Shown in pieces: positions 26,066 to 35,713 of a stretch of DNA of 58,052 bases (the stretch's first letter is position 1; every line of letters begins with the position of its first letter). The notes under the pieces are model-generated. The model did not search any database, was not told the origin of the DNA, and saw only the letters and a program-made list of their open reading frames with translations. The position numbers were made by a program, and so were the translations under genes. The stretch is from an uncultured Porphyromonadaceae bacterium. GTDB taxonomy: Bacteria > Bacteroidota > Bacteroidia > Bacteroidales > Muribaculaceae. The stretch is from contig CAMWID010000011.1 of the NCBI GenBank assembly GCA_947174235.1, positions 1 to 58,052 on the forward strand. Reading direction: 5' to 3'.

Positions 26066-29000
26066 ATGAAACAACTTTTAACCTTGACTCTGTTCGCGTT
26101 GCTCTCATTGCAGATAGCCATGTTCGCGGACACCCCCTCGGGTGCCGACAAACGGGTGAATCTGCCGGACAAGGAGCTGACTATCGAACAACTCTTCAAA
26201 GCCATACATGCCCAGACGGGTATGTCGGTCGTCTATAACGTGAAGGATGTCCGATTCCTCAAGAAGGTAAAGGTGGCATCCGAGAATCCCACGGTTAAGG
26301 AAATTCTTGACGAAGTCTTGAATCCAAAGCAGGTGAGCTATGTCATAGAAAAGAACACTATTATCATAAAGCAACTCTCAGGAGCCATTTCGGGAGTGGT
26401 GAGAGACAAAAATACCGGCGAGCCTCTTGTGGGGGCGTCGGTATACGACAAGTCCGGCAAGAGGGGAACCTCAACAGGTATTGACGGCGACTATACCCTT
26501 TATGTGAAGCCTGGAGCCACGATCACTGTTTCGTATGTGGGATATGATCCTGTGACCTATAAAGATAATGGCAAAGAGATTGTGAATTTCGATCTCGTGG
26601 CTGATGAGCGGTCGCTTGAAGACGTGGTTGTCACCGGTTATAAGATTGTTGACAAGAGGGCGTCGACCAGCGCCATCACGTCGATCAAGGCGGAAGACAT
26701 TCTCCGCCCTGACGCCCTCAGTATCGACCAGATGCTCGAAGGTCAGGTGCCCGACCTCATGTATATGTCTAATTCCGGAGAATCGGGAACAGCCCCGAAA
26801 ATCCGTATACGAGGCACCTCCTCGATCATAGGCAACCGTGAGCCTCTCTGGGTTGTGGACGGCATAGTAGTGAAAGACCCCGTGCCTATCTCTCCTGACG
26901 AACTCAACGACCCCGACTATATCAACCGTCTCGGCAATGCGATTTCCGGACTTAACCCTCAGGATATCGAGCGTCTTGACGTGTTGAAAGATGCCTCCGC
27001 GACAGCTCTGTATGGTACGAAGGCGGCAAACGGTGTGATCGTGATCACGACAAAAAGAGGTAAAGAAGGTCCGGCAAAGATACGCTATACCAACTCATTC
27101 ACATGGAAAGCGCGTCCGCGCTACACCGACCGTTCGGTAGACGTGCTCAATTCCAAAGAGCGTATCGCCCTTTCAAAACAGCTCGCCGATGAACATTACG
27201 TATATGACATGAGTAATACATTGGTGGGATATGAATATCTACTTAATCAGCTTTATAGCGGCGCTATAAATCATAACCAGTTTAATCAGCAGCTTGCCTG
27301 GTTCGAGACTGTAAACACCGATTGGTTTGACCTGCTCACTCATGACAGTTTTTCACAATCTCATACCTTTAATATAAGTGGAGGCGGTCAGAAAGCGTCA
27401 TATTATGCTTCGTTCGGATATACGAATGACGATGACATTGTGAAGGGAAACAAAAACAAGCGCTATAACGCGATGATGAATCTTGATGTGAACTTTGCAA
27501 ATTGGCTTACAGCGACATTCGGATTGAACGGATCTGTATCAGACCGCAGCTATTATCAAGATGCGATAGCTCCGATGCAATATGCATATCGTGCGAGCCG
27601 GGTGATACCTGCATTCAATGAAGACGGATCATTATATTATTATAAGCAAAGGGAGAGCAAGGGTATCGGTTATAAGTATAATATACTCAATGAGCTTAAA
27701 AACAGTGGGATTGATCAGAGCGGTCAGCAACTGACATTCAATGCCAATTTCCGTTTTAAGTTTACCGACTGGCTCACCGCAAATGCGATTTTCTCATATA
27801 CCGCATCAAATACCTCGGTCAACAGCTTATGGGGTTCCGAGACATATTATGCTGCCAAAATCCGGGGCTGTAATTATGGTGAGGAAGTCCCGGAATGGAG
27901 CGGTATGCCTCAAGGTGGTGAGTATAGCACCAACAATACCAATTTGCGTAGCTGGACAGCGCGATTTCAGGTTGACTGGAACAATTATTTCAACGATGTC
28001 CACAATTTCAGCGGGGGTGTCGGTATTGAGGCTCAGTCTGACCAGTATAAAGGGTATAGCAATCTCTCACGTTGTTATTTCCCGGAGAGAGGTATGAGTT
28101 TTGCCACAGGAATAGACTTGAACAAGTATACGAACTATGCGGCATGGCTTGCCACTAATGCCCCGACAATCACGAACAGCAAACAGAATATTCTCTCGGC
28201 ATATATCACAGCGAGCTACAGCTGGCGCAGAATGATTTTTGTCAATGCCAATGCCCGTGTCGACGGATCAAACAGTTTTGGTGACCGTGCAAACGACAAG
28301 TTGCTGCCGATATGGTCTGTATCCGCCTCATTTGATGCGGCTCAGCTTGATTTCTTCCGCGATCTTACGTGGCTCGATTATTTTTCTGTGAAAGGAAGTT
28401 TCGGTTTTCAAGGCAATATGCTTTCCGACCAGTCTCCTGTAATGATCATCCGAAAGGGATCGTATGACGATTTCTATAATGAATATATGTCGACTGTTGA
28501 AAGAAATCCGAATCCGGATCTCCGTTGGGAGAAGACCACAAGCTATAACCTCGGTCTTGAATGGGGATTTCTGAACCGTGCGTTGCAGTTCGAGGCAAGT
28601 TTCTATTGGAAGCGCACCAAAGATGCCTTCATGACCAAGACAATTTCCACTGTCAACGGATATGAAAGTTATGTGGTCAATGGCGGAGATATAGACAATG
28701 ACGGTTATTCTTTCGGAATCACAGGTCGTCCGGTAAGCAACCGTGACTGGACCTGGACAATTTCAACCAACTTCTCGCGTGCAATCAACAGGATCAAATC
28801 ATTACCCGCCGGGGAGTCGTATGAACTGAACGATTTCTTGAACGGTAACGCTATAGTGAAAGGTAAACCTGTAGGCACTTTCTATTCATATAAATTTATC
28901 GGGTTGAGCCCGGTTGACGGAGGTCCGATGTTTGACGACTGGAACGATCATCCCGAAGATTTAAAGGGGTTGAGCAAGTATGACACATATACCACCGTGT

Positions 29001-29614
29001 TGTCGGCATCCGGTTCGCGTGAGCCTATAATGTCAGGCAATCTTTCCACCATGCTTCGTTGGAGAAATCTCAGGCTCAATGCCAATTTCGTTTACAGTCT
29101 TGGAGCCAAGACCCGTTTGTTCGGCATGTATGGCGCTGGGACGGCAAGCAACGGTGTCTATGCGAACCAAGGAGAAATCAAATCTGAAAACAATCTGAGC
29201 CGTGATTTCCTGAAACGTTGGCAAAAGCCCGGAGATGAACTTCGTACAAACATACCTGCCATAATCGGAAAACTGCATCCGAGTTATTTTGATTATACCA
29301 ACCATTGGTCGTCAAATATGGATGAGATCCAGACTATAGCCAATTCTTATTGGGATATGTATGATTACGCTGATATACGTGTGGTAAGTTCTGATTATCT
29401 AAAGCTGAACACCCTCAGCCTTTCATACGAATTTCCAAAACAAATTCTTTCCCCATGGGGATGCGATCGTCTTGAAATGACTCTGACCGGAACGAATCTG
29501 TTCACAATCTGTGACAGGAAACTCAAGGGGCAGACCCCGACACAGGGTGGTTTCACTACGGTTCAGCTATCAGATCGTCCGGGCTTCTCATTTGGGTTAA
29601 GTATAACGTTCTAA
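26066..29614 (+). CDS. SusC-like TonB-dependent transducer with STN domain
   Basis: An 1182-aa outer membrane protein. Order: signal peptide 1-21, STN signalling domain about 33-107 (LTIEQLFKAIHAQTGMSVVY), carboxypeptidase-regulatory-like domain about 110-190, TonB segment LEDVVVTGYK, plug to about 330 with VLKDASATALYGTKAANGVI, and a barrel ending SFGLSITF. The STN domain marks it as a transducer that contacts FecR, unlike the SusC of the first PUL. SusD follows after 12 bases. The ligand is unknown; the lack of glycoside hydrolases and the presence of thioredoxins in this operon point to something other than a simple plant polysaccharide, for example a glycoprotein or peptide. Confidence 0.95.
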   Translation: MKQLLTLTLFALLSLQIAMFADTPSGADKRVNLPDKELTIEQLFKAIHAQTGMSVVYNVKDVRFLKKVKVASENPTVKEILDEVLNPKQVSYVIEKNTIIIKQLSGAISGVVRDKNTGEPLVGASVYDKSGKRGTSTGIDGDYTLYVKPGATITVSYVGYDPVTYKDNGKEIVNFDLVADERSLEDVVVTGYKIVDKRASTSAITSIKAEDILRPDALSIDQMLEGQVPDLMYMSNSGESGTAPKIRIRGTSSIIGNREPLWVVDGIVVKDPVPISPDELNDPDYINRLGNAISGLNPQDIERLDVLKDASATALYGTKAANGVIVITTKRGKEGPAKIRYTNSFTWKARPRYTDRSVDVLNSKERIALSKQLADEHYVYDMSNTLVGYEYLLNQLYSGAINHNQFNQQLAWFETVNTDWFDLLTHDSFSQSHTFNISGGGQKASYYASFGYTNDDDIVKGNKNKRYNAMMNLDVNFANWLTATFGLNGSVSDRSYYQDAIAPMQYAYRASRVIPAFNEDGSLYYYKQRESKGIGYKYNILNELKNSGIDQSGQQLTFNANFRFKFTDWLTANAIFSYTASNTSVNSLWGSETYYAAKIRGCNYGEEVPEWSGMPQGGEYSTNNTNLRSWTARFQVDWNNYFNDVHNFSGGVGIEAQSDQYKGYSNLSRCYFPERGMSFATGIDLNKYTNYAAWLATNAPTITNSKQNILSAYITASYSWRRMIFVNANARVDGSNSFGDRANDKLLPIWSVSASFDAAQLDFFRDLTWLDYFSVKGSFGFQGNMLSDQSPVMIIRKGSYDDFYNEYMSTVERNPNPDLRWEKTTSYNLGLEWGFLNRALQFEASFYWKRTKDAFMTKTISTVNGYESYVVNGGDIDNDGYSFGITGRPVSNRDWTWTISTNFSRAINRIKSLPAGESYELNDFLNGNAIVKGKPVGTFYSYKFIGLSPVDGGPMFDDWNDHPEDLKGLSKYDTYTTVLSASGSREPIMSGNLSTMLRWRNLRLNANFVYSLGAKTRLFGMYGAGTASNGVYANQGEIKSENNLSRDFLKRWQKPGDELRTNIPAIIGKLHPSYFDYTNHWSSNMDEIQTIANSYWDMYDYADIRVVSSDYLKLNTLSLSYEFPKQILSPWGCDRLEMTLTGTNLFTICDRKLKGQTPTQGGFTTVQLSDRPGFSFGLSITF

Positions 29615-29626
29615 TCTCATATTAAA

Positions 29627-31249
29627 ATGAAATTTATAAATAAGATAATATACGGTTCAGTTTTTGCTTTGTCAGGACTCGGACTTAATTCTTGCGATTC
29701 ATTCCTGCAGGAATATTCACAAGACCTTGCAAAAGTAAACTCATGGGAAGACCTCGATGAGGTTCTTCTGGGAGCAGCTTATCTTCATACCGGAATGTAT
29801 TATGACACCGGTGACAGTTATTTCGCGATGGATAGGGATGATCATTTCGACATACTGCATTTTATGAGCGATGAAATCAGGATGTCTGATAAATCTTCTC
29901 AGTTGAGTGAATATTATACTTCTATGTTCCCGTTTTTTACATGGCAACAGGATACCGGTGTTGACAACCAGTTCAGATACACGGGAGGGGATGAGATATA
30001 TTTCAACTCTCCATATTCCCGTATAAATGTCTGCAATATGGTTATCTCGCTCATTGATGAGCAGCCTTCCAATTCTGTTGAAGATGACCGTCAGAAGAGC
30101 CGGGTAAAAGGGGAAGCATATTTCCTCCGGGGATTATACTATTTCTTCCTTGCCAATCTGTATTGCGAACCATATGATCCGTCAACGGCAGATAATACCA
30201 TGGGTTTGCCTCTTAAATTCTCAGAGGTGATAGAAGATACCGAGTTTCAACGGGCATCACTTGCCGATACATATGCAAAAGTTCTCGAAGATCTTGAAAT
30301 TGCAGAAAAGTGTCTTGAAAGTATCCCTCACAAGTCGCTATATAGAGCGGATGTCACAACGGTAAGACTGCTCCAGAGCAGGGTGTATCTGTATATGCAG
30401 GACTGGGACAATGCGATAGCCAAGGCTAAGGAAGTCTTGGATTCAAATGACAATCTTTTGAGAATCTCAACAAAAAACATAGGTGACACATGTCTTGATT
30501 CTTCTTCCCCGGAAGTTTTGTTTTCAATGGGTGACTATCTGATTGCATATTTCTTTCAGGATAACAGATCAACCAAAGTGGCGATTCATATCTCGGATGA
30601 TATGCTTGCTCTTTATAGCGATGACGACTACCGTAAAGACCGTTATATCGGAGAGACCGCCAACCGGGGCAAAGATATTTTCAGAAAGGTGAACGGCCAG
30701 AGAGAAGCGATGGGATCTTATACCACAGTAGGCAGCACATTCTGCTTCCGTACACCGGAGGCATATTTCACACTTGCGGAGGCATCGGCATATAAAGGCG
30801 ATGATGCGACGGCGCGTCAGGTTATGGAGAAATTTCTTGCCACCCGTATGCGTGGGGATGTAGCTGTGTCGGAATCAGGCAATGACCTTATCGACCTGAT
30901 ACGTGATGAGCGTGCAAGGGAATTTCTTCTTGAAGGACACCGTTGGTTTGATCTCCGTCGTTATACGGTATGCGGTCCATATCCCTGGAGCAAGGAAATA
31001 ATCCATGGTTATATTTACGAGACGCAGAGAAATTATAAAACCGTGCATGATCACACCGACTGGTACCGTCTTGAGAAGAATGATATCGCGTATACACTTC
31101 CCATCCCAAGAAAAGTACGTAATTTCCAGACATCTTTAGGTAATATAAGTCGTCCTAACCGAAAGGCGTTCGATGTCACAAAAGTTCATGGATCAAGCTA
31201 TGATAATCTTGACAGCGAGGAAAGTGGAGGTAATGGAGATTATGACTGA
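29627..31249 (+). CDS. SusD-like outer membrane lipoprotein (second system)
   Basis: A 540-aa lipoprotein with lipobox LGLNSC (Cys at 23) and mature start DSFLQEY. The helical TPR-like core includes KGEAYFLRGLYYFFLANLY (about 165-183) and the SusD C-terminal segment RDERAREFLLEGHRWFDLRRY (about 425-445) is intact; a TLPIPRKVR segment follows. It forms the surface lid of the upstream SusC. The ligand cannot be predicted. This gene and the next ones are more AT-rich than the purine cluster. Confidence 0.94.
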   Translation: MKFINKIIYGSVFALSGLGLNSCDSFLQEYSQDLAKVNSWEDLDEVLLGAAYLHTGMYYDTGDSYFAMDRDDHFDILHFMSDEIRMSDKSSQLSEYYTSMFPFFTWQQDTGVDNQFRYTGGDEIYFNSPYSRINVCNMVISLIDEQPSNSVEDDRQKSRVKGEAYFLRGLYYFFLANLYCEPYDPSTADNTMGLPLKFSEVIEDTEFQRASLADTYAKVLEDLEIAEKCLESIPHKSLYRADVTTVRLLQSRVYLYMQDWDNAIAKAKEVLDSNDNLLRISTKNIGDTCLDSSSPEVLFSMGDYLIAYFFQDNRSTKVAIHISDDMLALYSDDDYRKDRYIGETANRGKDIFRKVNGQREAMGSYTTVGSTFCFRTPEAYFTLAEASAYKGDDATARQVMEKFLATRMRGDVAVSESGNDLIDLIRDERAREFLLEGHRWFDLRRYTVCGPYPWSKEIIHGYIYETQRNYKTVHDHTDWYRLEKNDIAYTLPIPRKVRNFQTSLGNISRPNRKAFDVTKVHGSSYDNLDSEESGGNGDYD

Positions 31250-31331
31250 GATTATGATTGGTAATTGTTTTTTGAATAATCTTAATTCATTCAATTTACC
31301 TGTTATTTGTAACCTAAAACATTGAAATGTA

Positions 31332-32252
31332 ATGAATAATATAAATAGATTATTGATATGTCTTTCTCTTTTTGCCATGCCGATGTTTGTCTCATGCGGT
31401 GATGGCAGTGAAGATCTGACTCCCTCGGCTCCTGTTGTCAATCTTTTTGATGTGAACCCGGATGATAAAAGTCCCGAGGCAGACATGCGAAGAGAGTTCT
31501 ATTCCAATACAGGGATTTATCTTTTATATTCCGATTTGCTGGGTACTTATATTGATTCGTCCGGCAATGAAAAAGAGGAACGTGTCGATTTCAACTGGGG
31601 CTTGGATTCTCATACCTCTGACAATATTTCTTTTGAGGAACTTGCAGATGAAGAGAAAGGGATAGCCACTGAAATGGTGATGGACTATTTTGTGCCGTAT
31701 ATAAATGTTGAGAACGGATCTCTAAGACCTTATTCCATTCTGTTGGTAAAGGATCTGAAGACGGGCACAAATCTGAGTAAAGCAAATTATTACAGCTGCA
31801 TGAGATGTTTTTGTATCAATATGTCTGATTGGCTGGAAGTTGATAAAGAGGGTGCGGTGGCTCTCGGAAAAAGTTTGCTCAAATCTCTTGTTGAAACCAA
31901 AATTACAGATACTACACCTGAGCTCGCTCCTTTTTTTGAATTCTGTCAGGAATATTACGATGATTATTATATCTATAATCATATTCCGGAATGGGTAGAG
32001 GAGCAAAATGTCGAATGGATTTACGAACGAGGATACCTTTCTTATATAGAAGACTGGTGGGGAGAACGTGAATATGATATGTTTCCTGCCGAATCTCGTG
32101 ACCTCAAGGATTATATGACTGCGTTTTTTTCAGAACAGGAGTCTGAATTTAAGGAGAAATGGATTGATTATCCTCTGATTATTCAGAAATATGATATTCT
32201 GAAAGAATGTGTGGAAAGTATTGGTATAGACTTTAATGCTGTGAAATTATGA
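31332..32252 (+). CDS. Lipoprotein, possibly a degenerate zinc-metallopeptidase-like protein
   Basis: A 306-aa lipoprotein (lipobox MFVSC, Cys 22). The segment MRREFYSNTGIYLLYSD and the stretch after it resemble the start of the putative zinc-binding metallopeptidase lipoproteins that often follow SusD (PF15890-type), but I find no HExxH motif anywhere, so it should not be an active peptidase of that class. The C-terminal third is very acidic and aromatic. It overlaps the next gene by 4 bases and lies 82 bases after susD. A ligand-binding surface role is possible. The family call is tentative and made from memory. Confidence 0.6.
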   Translation: MNNINRLLICLSLFAMPMFVSCGDGSEDLTPSAPVVNLFDVNPDDKSPEADMRREFYSNTGIYLLYSDLLGTYIDSSGNEKEERVDFNWGLDSHTSDNISFEELADEEKGIATEMVMDYFVPYINVENGSLRPYSILLVKDLKTGTNLSKANYYSCMRCFCINMSDWLEVDKEGAVALGKSLLKSLVETKITDTTPELAPFFEFCQEYYDDYYIYNHIPEWVEEQNVEWIYERGYLSYIEDWWGEREYDMFPAESRDLKDYMTAFFSEQESEFKEKWIDYPLIIQKYDILKECVESIGIDFNAVKL

Positions 32253-32959
32253 AGAAAATATTATATCCCGTGGCGATCGGATTGACAATTTTATTTTTCT
32301 CTTCATGTGATGGTAATAACGGTCTGCCTCATGTCTCGCCTTCAGAAAGAGGAACGGTGACAGATAATGATGGGAACGTTTATGGTTGGGTCAGAATAGG
32401 CGATCAGATGTGGACCACCTCTAACGCAAAGAACGGTACTTCTCTTGCGGATGCTGAATACTACAACAACTTTTCTTGGGAGTATGTGCTTGGTTCTGAC
32501 TCGGCAATAGAGGATTATGAAGAGAATTATTTGCCAAAATATGGAAATCCGATGACTCTTGAAGATGCCGTGGCATCGGCTCCCGAAGGCTGGCGATTGC
32601 CCACGGATGAAGACTGGCAGAAGCTTGAGCGGACTTTGGGTATGAAAGATACGGCAAATAAAGGATTCAGAGGTGACGGCGTGGCTTACGCTTTGACAAA
32701 TAAGGAATCCGGTACGGAACTGGGTCTTGATTTCGGAGGAGGATGTTTCCCCATGAAAGTCTATGGTTGGATTGAAATCAATCTGGATTATGTCGGAGAA
32801 CATGCATATTATTGGACTTCGACTATTGACGACACTTATCAGGAGGATTATCCAATGGCTTATTATCGGCGTGTCACTGTAAATTATGGAAAAGTGTCGC
32901 GCGCCTGTATGCGTTCCGACAGTTATCTCAGTGTGCGTTGGGTAAAAGATGTCAAATAA
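32249..32959 (+). CDS. FISUMP-domain lipoprotein
   Basis: A 236-aa lipoprotein (lipobox FFSSC, Cys 20) carrying a Fibrobacter succinogenes major paralogous domain: an early TVTDNDGNVYGWVRIGDQMW strand, the hallmark APEGWRLPTDEDWQKLE, and near the end YYWTSTIDD and VSRACMRSDSYLSVRWVKD. The fold is related to C-type lectin-like/formylglycine-enzyme scaffolds and is usually surface-exposed; its function is poorly known. It starts inside the stop codon of the preceding gene (ATGA overlap), so the two are translated together. The next gene begins within about 20 bases. Confidence 0.85.
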   Translation: MKKILYPVAIGLTILFFSSCDGNNGLPHVSPSERGTVTDNDGNVYGWVRIGDQMWTTSNAKNGTSLADAEYYNNFSWEYVLGSDSAIEDYEENYLPKYGNPMTLEDAVASAPEGWRLPTDEDWQKLERTLGMKDTANKGFRGDGVAYALTNKESGTELGLDFGGGCFPMKVYGWIEINLDYVGEHAYYWTSTIDDTYQEDYPMAYYRRVTVNYGKVSRACMRSDSYLSVRWVKDVK

Positions 32960-32979
32960 TGTTTAAACTCACATATATC

Positions 32980-34164
32980 ATGAATTATGCGAAATTACTT
33001 TTGTCCGGATCCTTGGTCCTGACAATGGCGGCTACTGCTTTTGCGCAGGCTCCGTTTTCTCTCTCCGGTAAGATTGAAGGGATTCCTGATTCCGTAAAGA
33101 TAGTTCTTTCCGATATTGAGGATCCCAACGGGAAAGTGGTGGAACTCGCATCGGCAAATCCTGAAAACGGAGTGTTTGACCTTAAAGGAGAGGTAAAGTC
33201 ACCCACCATGTGCAAACTGTTTTTCCAAAGGTATAATCCATCGCGTGAACAATATAATACCCTAATGTCCGTGCGGATGATGATCGATCCCTCTGATCTT
33301 TCCATGGCGGCTCCTTTCCATTTTGACTCCCTGTTGAATCTCCGTGACAAGGAGATGGTGATGAAAGTGTCCGGATCAAGGATCGCTGACGAGTATGCGG
33401 AGTATATGGCTGCCGTGAACGCAGCGGAGAGAAAAAAAGATGACGCGTCTTACATGTCGGCGGCAAAATACTTTGAATCGAACGACAATCGCGATACCGT
33501 CAGAAAGTACAAGGCTCTGAAGGATATCGCGGAAAAGGATTTCCTTGCGGCGAGGCTTGCTTTTGTTGAGTCGCATCCCGGATACAATATTTCCGCATAT
33601 GAGGTTCAGCGGGAACTTGAGAATGTTTTCAAGTATAATGCTGCCGAGATCGACCGTATGGCGGACATGGTTAAGACGTGTCCCGACACGGCGCGTGTCA
33701 ATATGGTGGAGAAACGCCGTCAGTTTGCCCACAGATATGCCTTGGGAATGAATTGTCCGGAGTTTGAGGCAACTACCCCTGAAGGTGAAGTGGTGGATTT
33801 CAAATCGAAACTGACTCCCGGCAAATATACGTTTATCGATTTCTGGGCTTCATGGTGCGGTCCGTGTCGTGCGGCGATTCCTCATGTCAAAGAGCTTCAC
33901 AAGAAGTATGGCGACAGACTCGACGTGTTCAGTGTGTCGTTGGATGAGAATGAGAAGGCATGGCGCAAAGCCATGGAGAAGGAGCAGATGGCGTGGACTC
34001 AGCTTCATCTTAAAGGACAAGAGCAGGCGGGAAAGGGTGCTAAGGCTTTCTTCATGACGACGATCCCCCGTCTTGTGCTTCTTGATGACAAGGGGAATGT
34101 GATCTGTTCCACAAACAGTCCTGACGAGGTGACGGATATGCTCAAACAACGTCTTGGCGAGTAA
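32980..34164 (+). CDS. TlpA-type periplasmic thioredoxin with DUF4369-like N-terminus (first of two)
   Basis: A 394-aa exported protein: signal peptide (residues 1 to about 23), an N-terminal beta-domain (FSLSGKIEGIPDSVKIVL, DUF4369-like), a helical middle part, and a thioredoxin fold from about 255 with the redox motif WCGPC (Cys293, Cys296). The cis-proline loop is seen as TTIPRLVLLD. It should act as a thiol-disulfide reductase in the periplasm. An alternative ATG at 32959 overlaps the previous stop codon; both give a signal peptide. A paralogue follows 22 bases later. Confidence 0.9.
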   Translation: MNYAKLLLSGSLVLTMAATAFAQAPFSLSGKIEGIPDSVKIVLSDIEDPNGKVVELASANPENGVFDLKGEVKSPTMCKLFFQRYNPSREQYNTLMSVRMMIDPSDLSMAAPFHFDSLLNLRDKEMVMKVSGSRIADEYAEYMAAVNAAERKKDDASYMSAAKYFESNDNRDTVRKYKALKDIAEKDFLAARLAFVESHPGYNISAYEVQRELENVFKYNAAEIDRMADMVKTCPDTARVNMVEKRRQFAHRYALGMNCPEFEATTPEGEVVDFKSKLTPGKYTFIDFWASWCGPCRAAIPHVKELHKKYGDRLDVFSVSLDENEKAWRKAMEKEQMAWTQLHLKGQEQAGKGAKAFFMTTIPRLVLLDDKGNVICSTNSPDEVTDMLKQRLGE

Positions 34165-34185
34165 TTAATAAAAGAAAAGAAGGAA

Positions 34186-35352
34186 ATGAAAAATTTATTT
34201 CTGACAACCTTGCTTCTGTCGGGATCCATGTCGGTTTTCGCTGACGGAGGTTTCACATTGAAAGGAAATGTACCGGGTCTTCCTGCCGGAACCAGGATCT
34301 CGCTCGTGTCGGAAGGTGGACGCCGCAGCGTCATAGCCGAGACGGAGGCTGCGGGCGACTCGTTCATTTTGACCGGTAATGTGGGTTCGCCCATGCTGTG
34401 CGAACTTCGTTTTGACGATCCTGATCCACAGACAATGGACAAGGGGATTTCGTTTATGGTGGAAGACACCGACATGTCATTTTCCGCTACCGCTTACAAG
34501 GATATGCCCAACGGTTTTTTTGTAGGGACGGGAGGTCTCGACATGATGAAAAACGTGGCGGTGAAGGGGGGAAAGGCACAGGAGGAGTATCAGGAGTATC
34601 TTGATACGATGGAGCCTTATGTTCGTGCTTCAAAGGAAGCCCACTACAATCTTTTCTGGGATGAAGGAAGGGATAAGAGTGATGCGGGACAAAAGAAGTT
34701 GCAGGAGGTATATGCCGCCGCGTCACTTGCGGAGAGTTCAGCCCGACAGGATTTCATAAAGGCGCATCCCTGTTACAGCATCTCGGGACAGATGCTTGTC
34801 CAAGACCTTTCGGAGCCATATTCCTTTACCGGAGAAGAACTGGACGAGTTTGTGCGTCTCACGGAAGGGATGTGGGACAAGTCGCGCCTTGAAAAGGTAA
34901 GGGAGGCTATAGAAAAGAGCCGGAAATATCCGCGACTCGCGGCATATACCGACTTCGCTGTTCTTGACACAGATCTGAAGGAATGTAAATTTTCCGATCT
35001 CAGGAATGAGGGAAAATACACGTTGGTTGATTTCTGGGCTTCGTGGTGCGGACCGTGCCGGCAGGCTATCCCGCATGTACGTGAGCTTTATAAAAAGTAT
35101 ACCGGAAAACTTGACGTGCTTTCAGTTTCTCTTGACAGCGCCGAGAAACCGTGGCGCACGGCGATGGACAAAGAAAAAATGGAATGGACACAGCTTTGGG
35201 CAGACAGCGGCAGGGTGGATGCCATAAAGAATCCCTATCAGATAAAAGGTATCCCTTATCTTCTCCTTGTCGATCCGTCAGGAAGTATCATCTTCACCGG
35301 GAGCAGTCCTGACGAGCTTGAAGAAGTGTTGCGCAAGAAATTGGGGTTTTAA
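34186..35352 (+). CDS. TlpA-type periplasmic thioredoxin with DUF4369-like N-terminus (second of two)
   Basis: A 388-aa paralogue of the preceding gene with the same plan: signal peptide about 1-19 (ending SVFA), N-terminal DUF4369-like domain (FTLKGNVPGLPAGTRISLV), helical middle, and thioredoxin domain with WCGPC (Cys288, Cys291) and the cis-Pro segment KGIPYLLLVD. The C-terminal domains of the pair are very alike (DFWASWCGPCR, then AIPHV, then KYxxxLDVxSVSLD), while the N-terminal domains differ more, so a tandem duplication followed by divergence of the front half is likely. It ends the ECF-controlled operon; the terminator at 35498 follows. Confidence 0.9.
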   Translation: MKNLFLTTLLLSGSMSVFADGGFTLKGNVPGLPAGTRISLVSEGGRRSVIAETEAAGDSFILTGNVGSPMLCELRFDDPDPQTMDKGISFMVEDTDMSFSATAYKDMPNGFFVGTGGLDMMKNVAVKGGKAQEEYQEYLDTMEPYVRASKEAHYNLFWDEGRDKSDAGQKKLQEVYAAASLAESSARQDFIKAHPCYSISGQMLVQDLSEPYSFTGEELDEFVRLTEGMWDKSRLEKVREAIEKSRKYPRLAAYTDFAVLDTDLKECKFSDLRNEGKYTLVDFWASWCGPCRQAIPHVRELYKKYTGKLDVLSVSLDSAEKPWRTAMDKEKMEWTQLWADSGRVDAIKNPYQIKGIPYLLLVDPSGSIIFTGSSPDELEEVLRKKLGF

Positions 35353-35497
35353 TAAGAAGAGAAGAATTTTGCAATCGTAAATGAAAAATGATAAATGATA
35401 AACAGTTAGATTATAAACGGGGTAAACAGTTATTATTATATGCCATGAAAAATGATTCTAATATGAGTCGTACGTGATTATGTTTTGGTTAATGATG

Positions 35498-35535
35498 AAA
35501 AAAATACGGTTTCTGTGAAGAAACCGTATTTTTTT
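35498..35535. terminator. Bidirectional terminator, 16-bp perfect stem
   Basis: Bases 35498-35513 pair with 35520-35535 around a 6-base loop, with A-run and T-run ends. It ends the thioredoxin operon on the plus strand. It also stands 8 bases from a 15-bp copy of the guaA 3' end, so it is probably the original guaA terminator. Confidence 0.9.
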
Positions 35536-35542
35536 CTGTTTA

Positions 35543-35557
35543 TTACTCCCACTCGAT
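35543..35557 (-). repeat. Remnant copy of the guaA 3' end
   Basis: On the minus strand this reads ATCGAGTGGGAGTAA, which encodes Ile-Glu-Trp-Glu-stop, the exact end of GuaA. It matches 14 of 15 bases with the real guaA end at 37944-37958. The restriction-modification cassette lies between the two copies, as in attachment-site duplications. Confidence 0.75.
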
Positions 35558-35604
35558 AATGTGTAAGCATTGATTGTCAGTATGATAAGGGAAGAGTGCT
35601 ATTG

Positions 35605-35631
35605 GAAGAGTACGTTTTTAGGGTACAATTA
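35605..35631 (+). repeat. 27-bp direct repeat, left copy (R-M cassette)
   Basis: GAAGAGTACG, then a run with TTTTAGGGTAC, ending ATTA; 25 of 27 bases match the copy at 37822-37848 in the same orientation. The repeat contains two TACnnTT-like half sites 13 bp apart. Confidence 0.85.
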
Positions 35632-35713
35632 TTAAAAGCTGATTAAGGCTAACAGACTGTAGATTAGCTTTATTTCTGACATTTTAAATGAATTGATCCG
35701 AAAAAGGTTTTTG

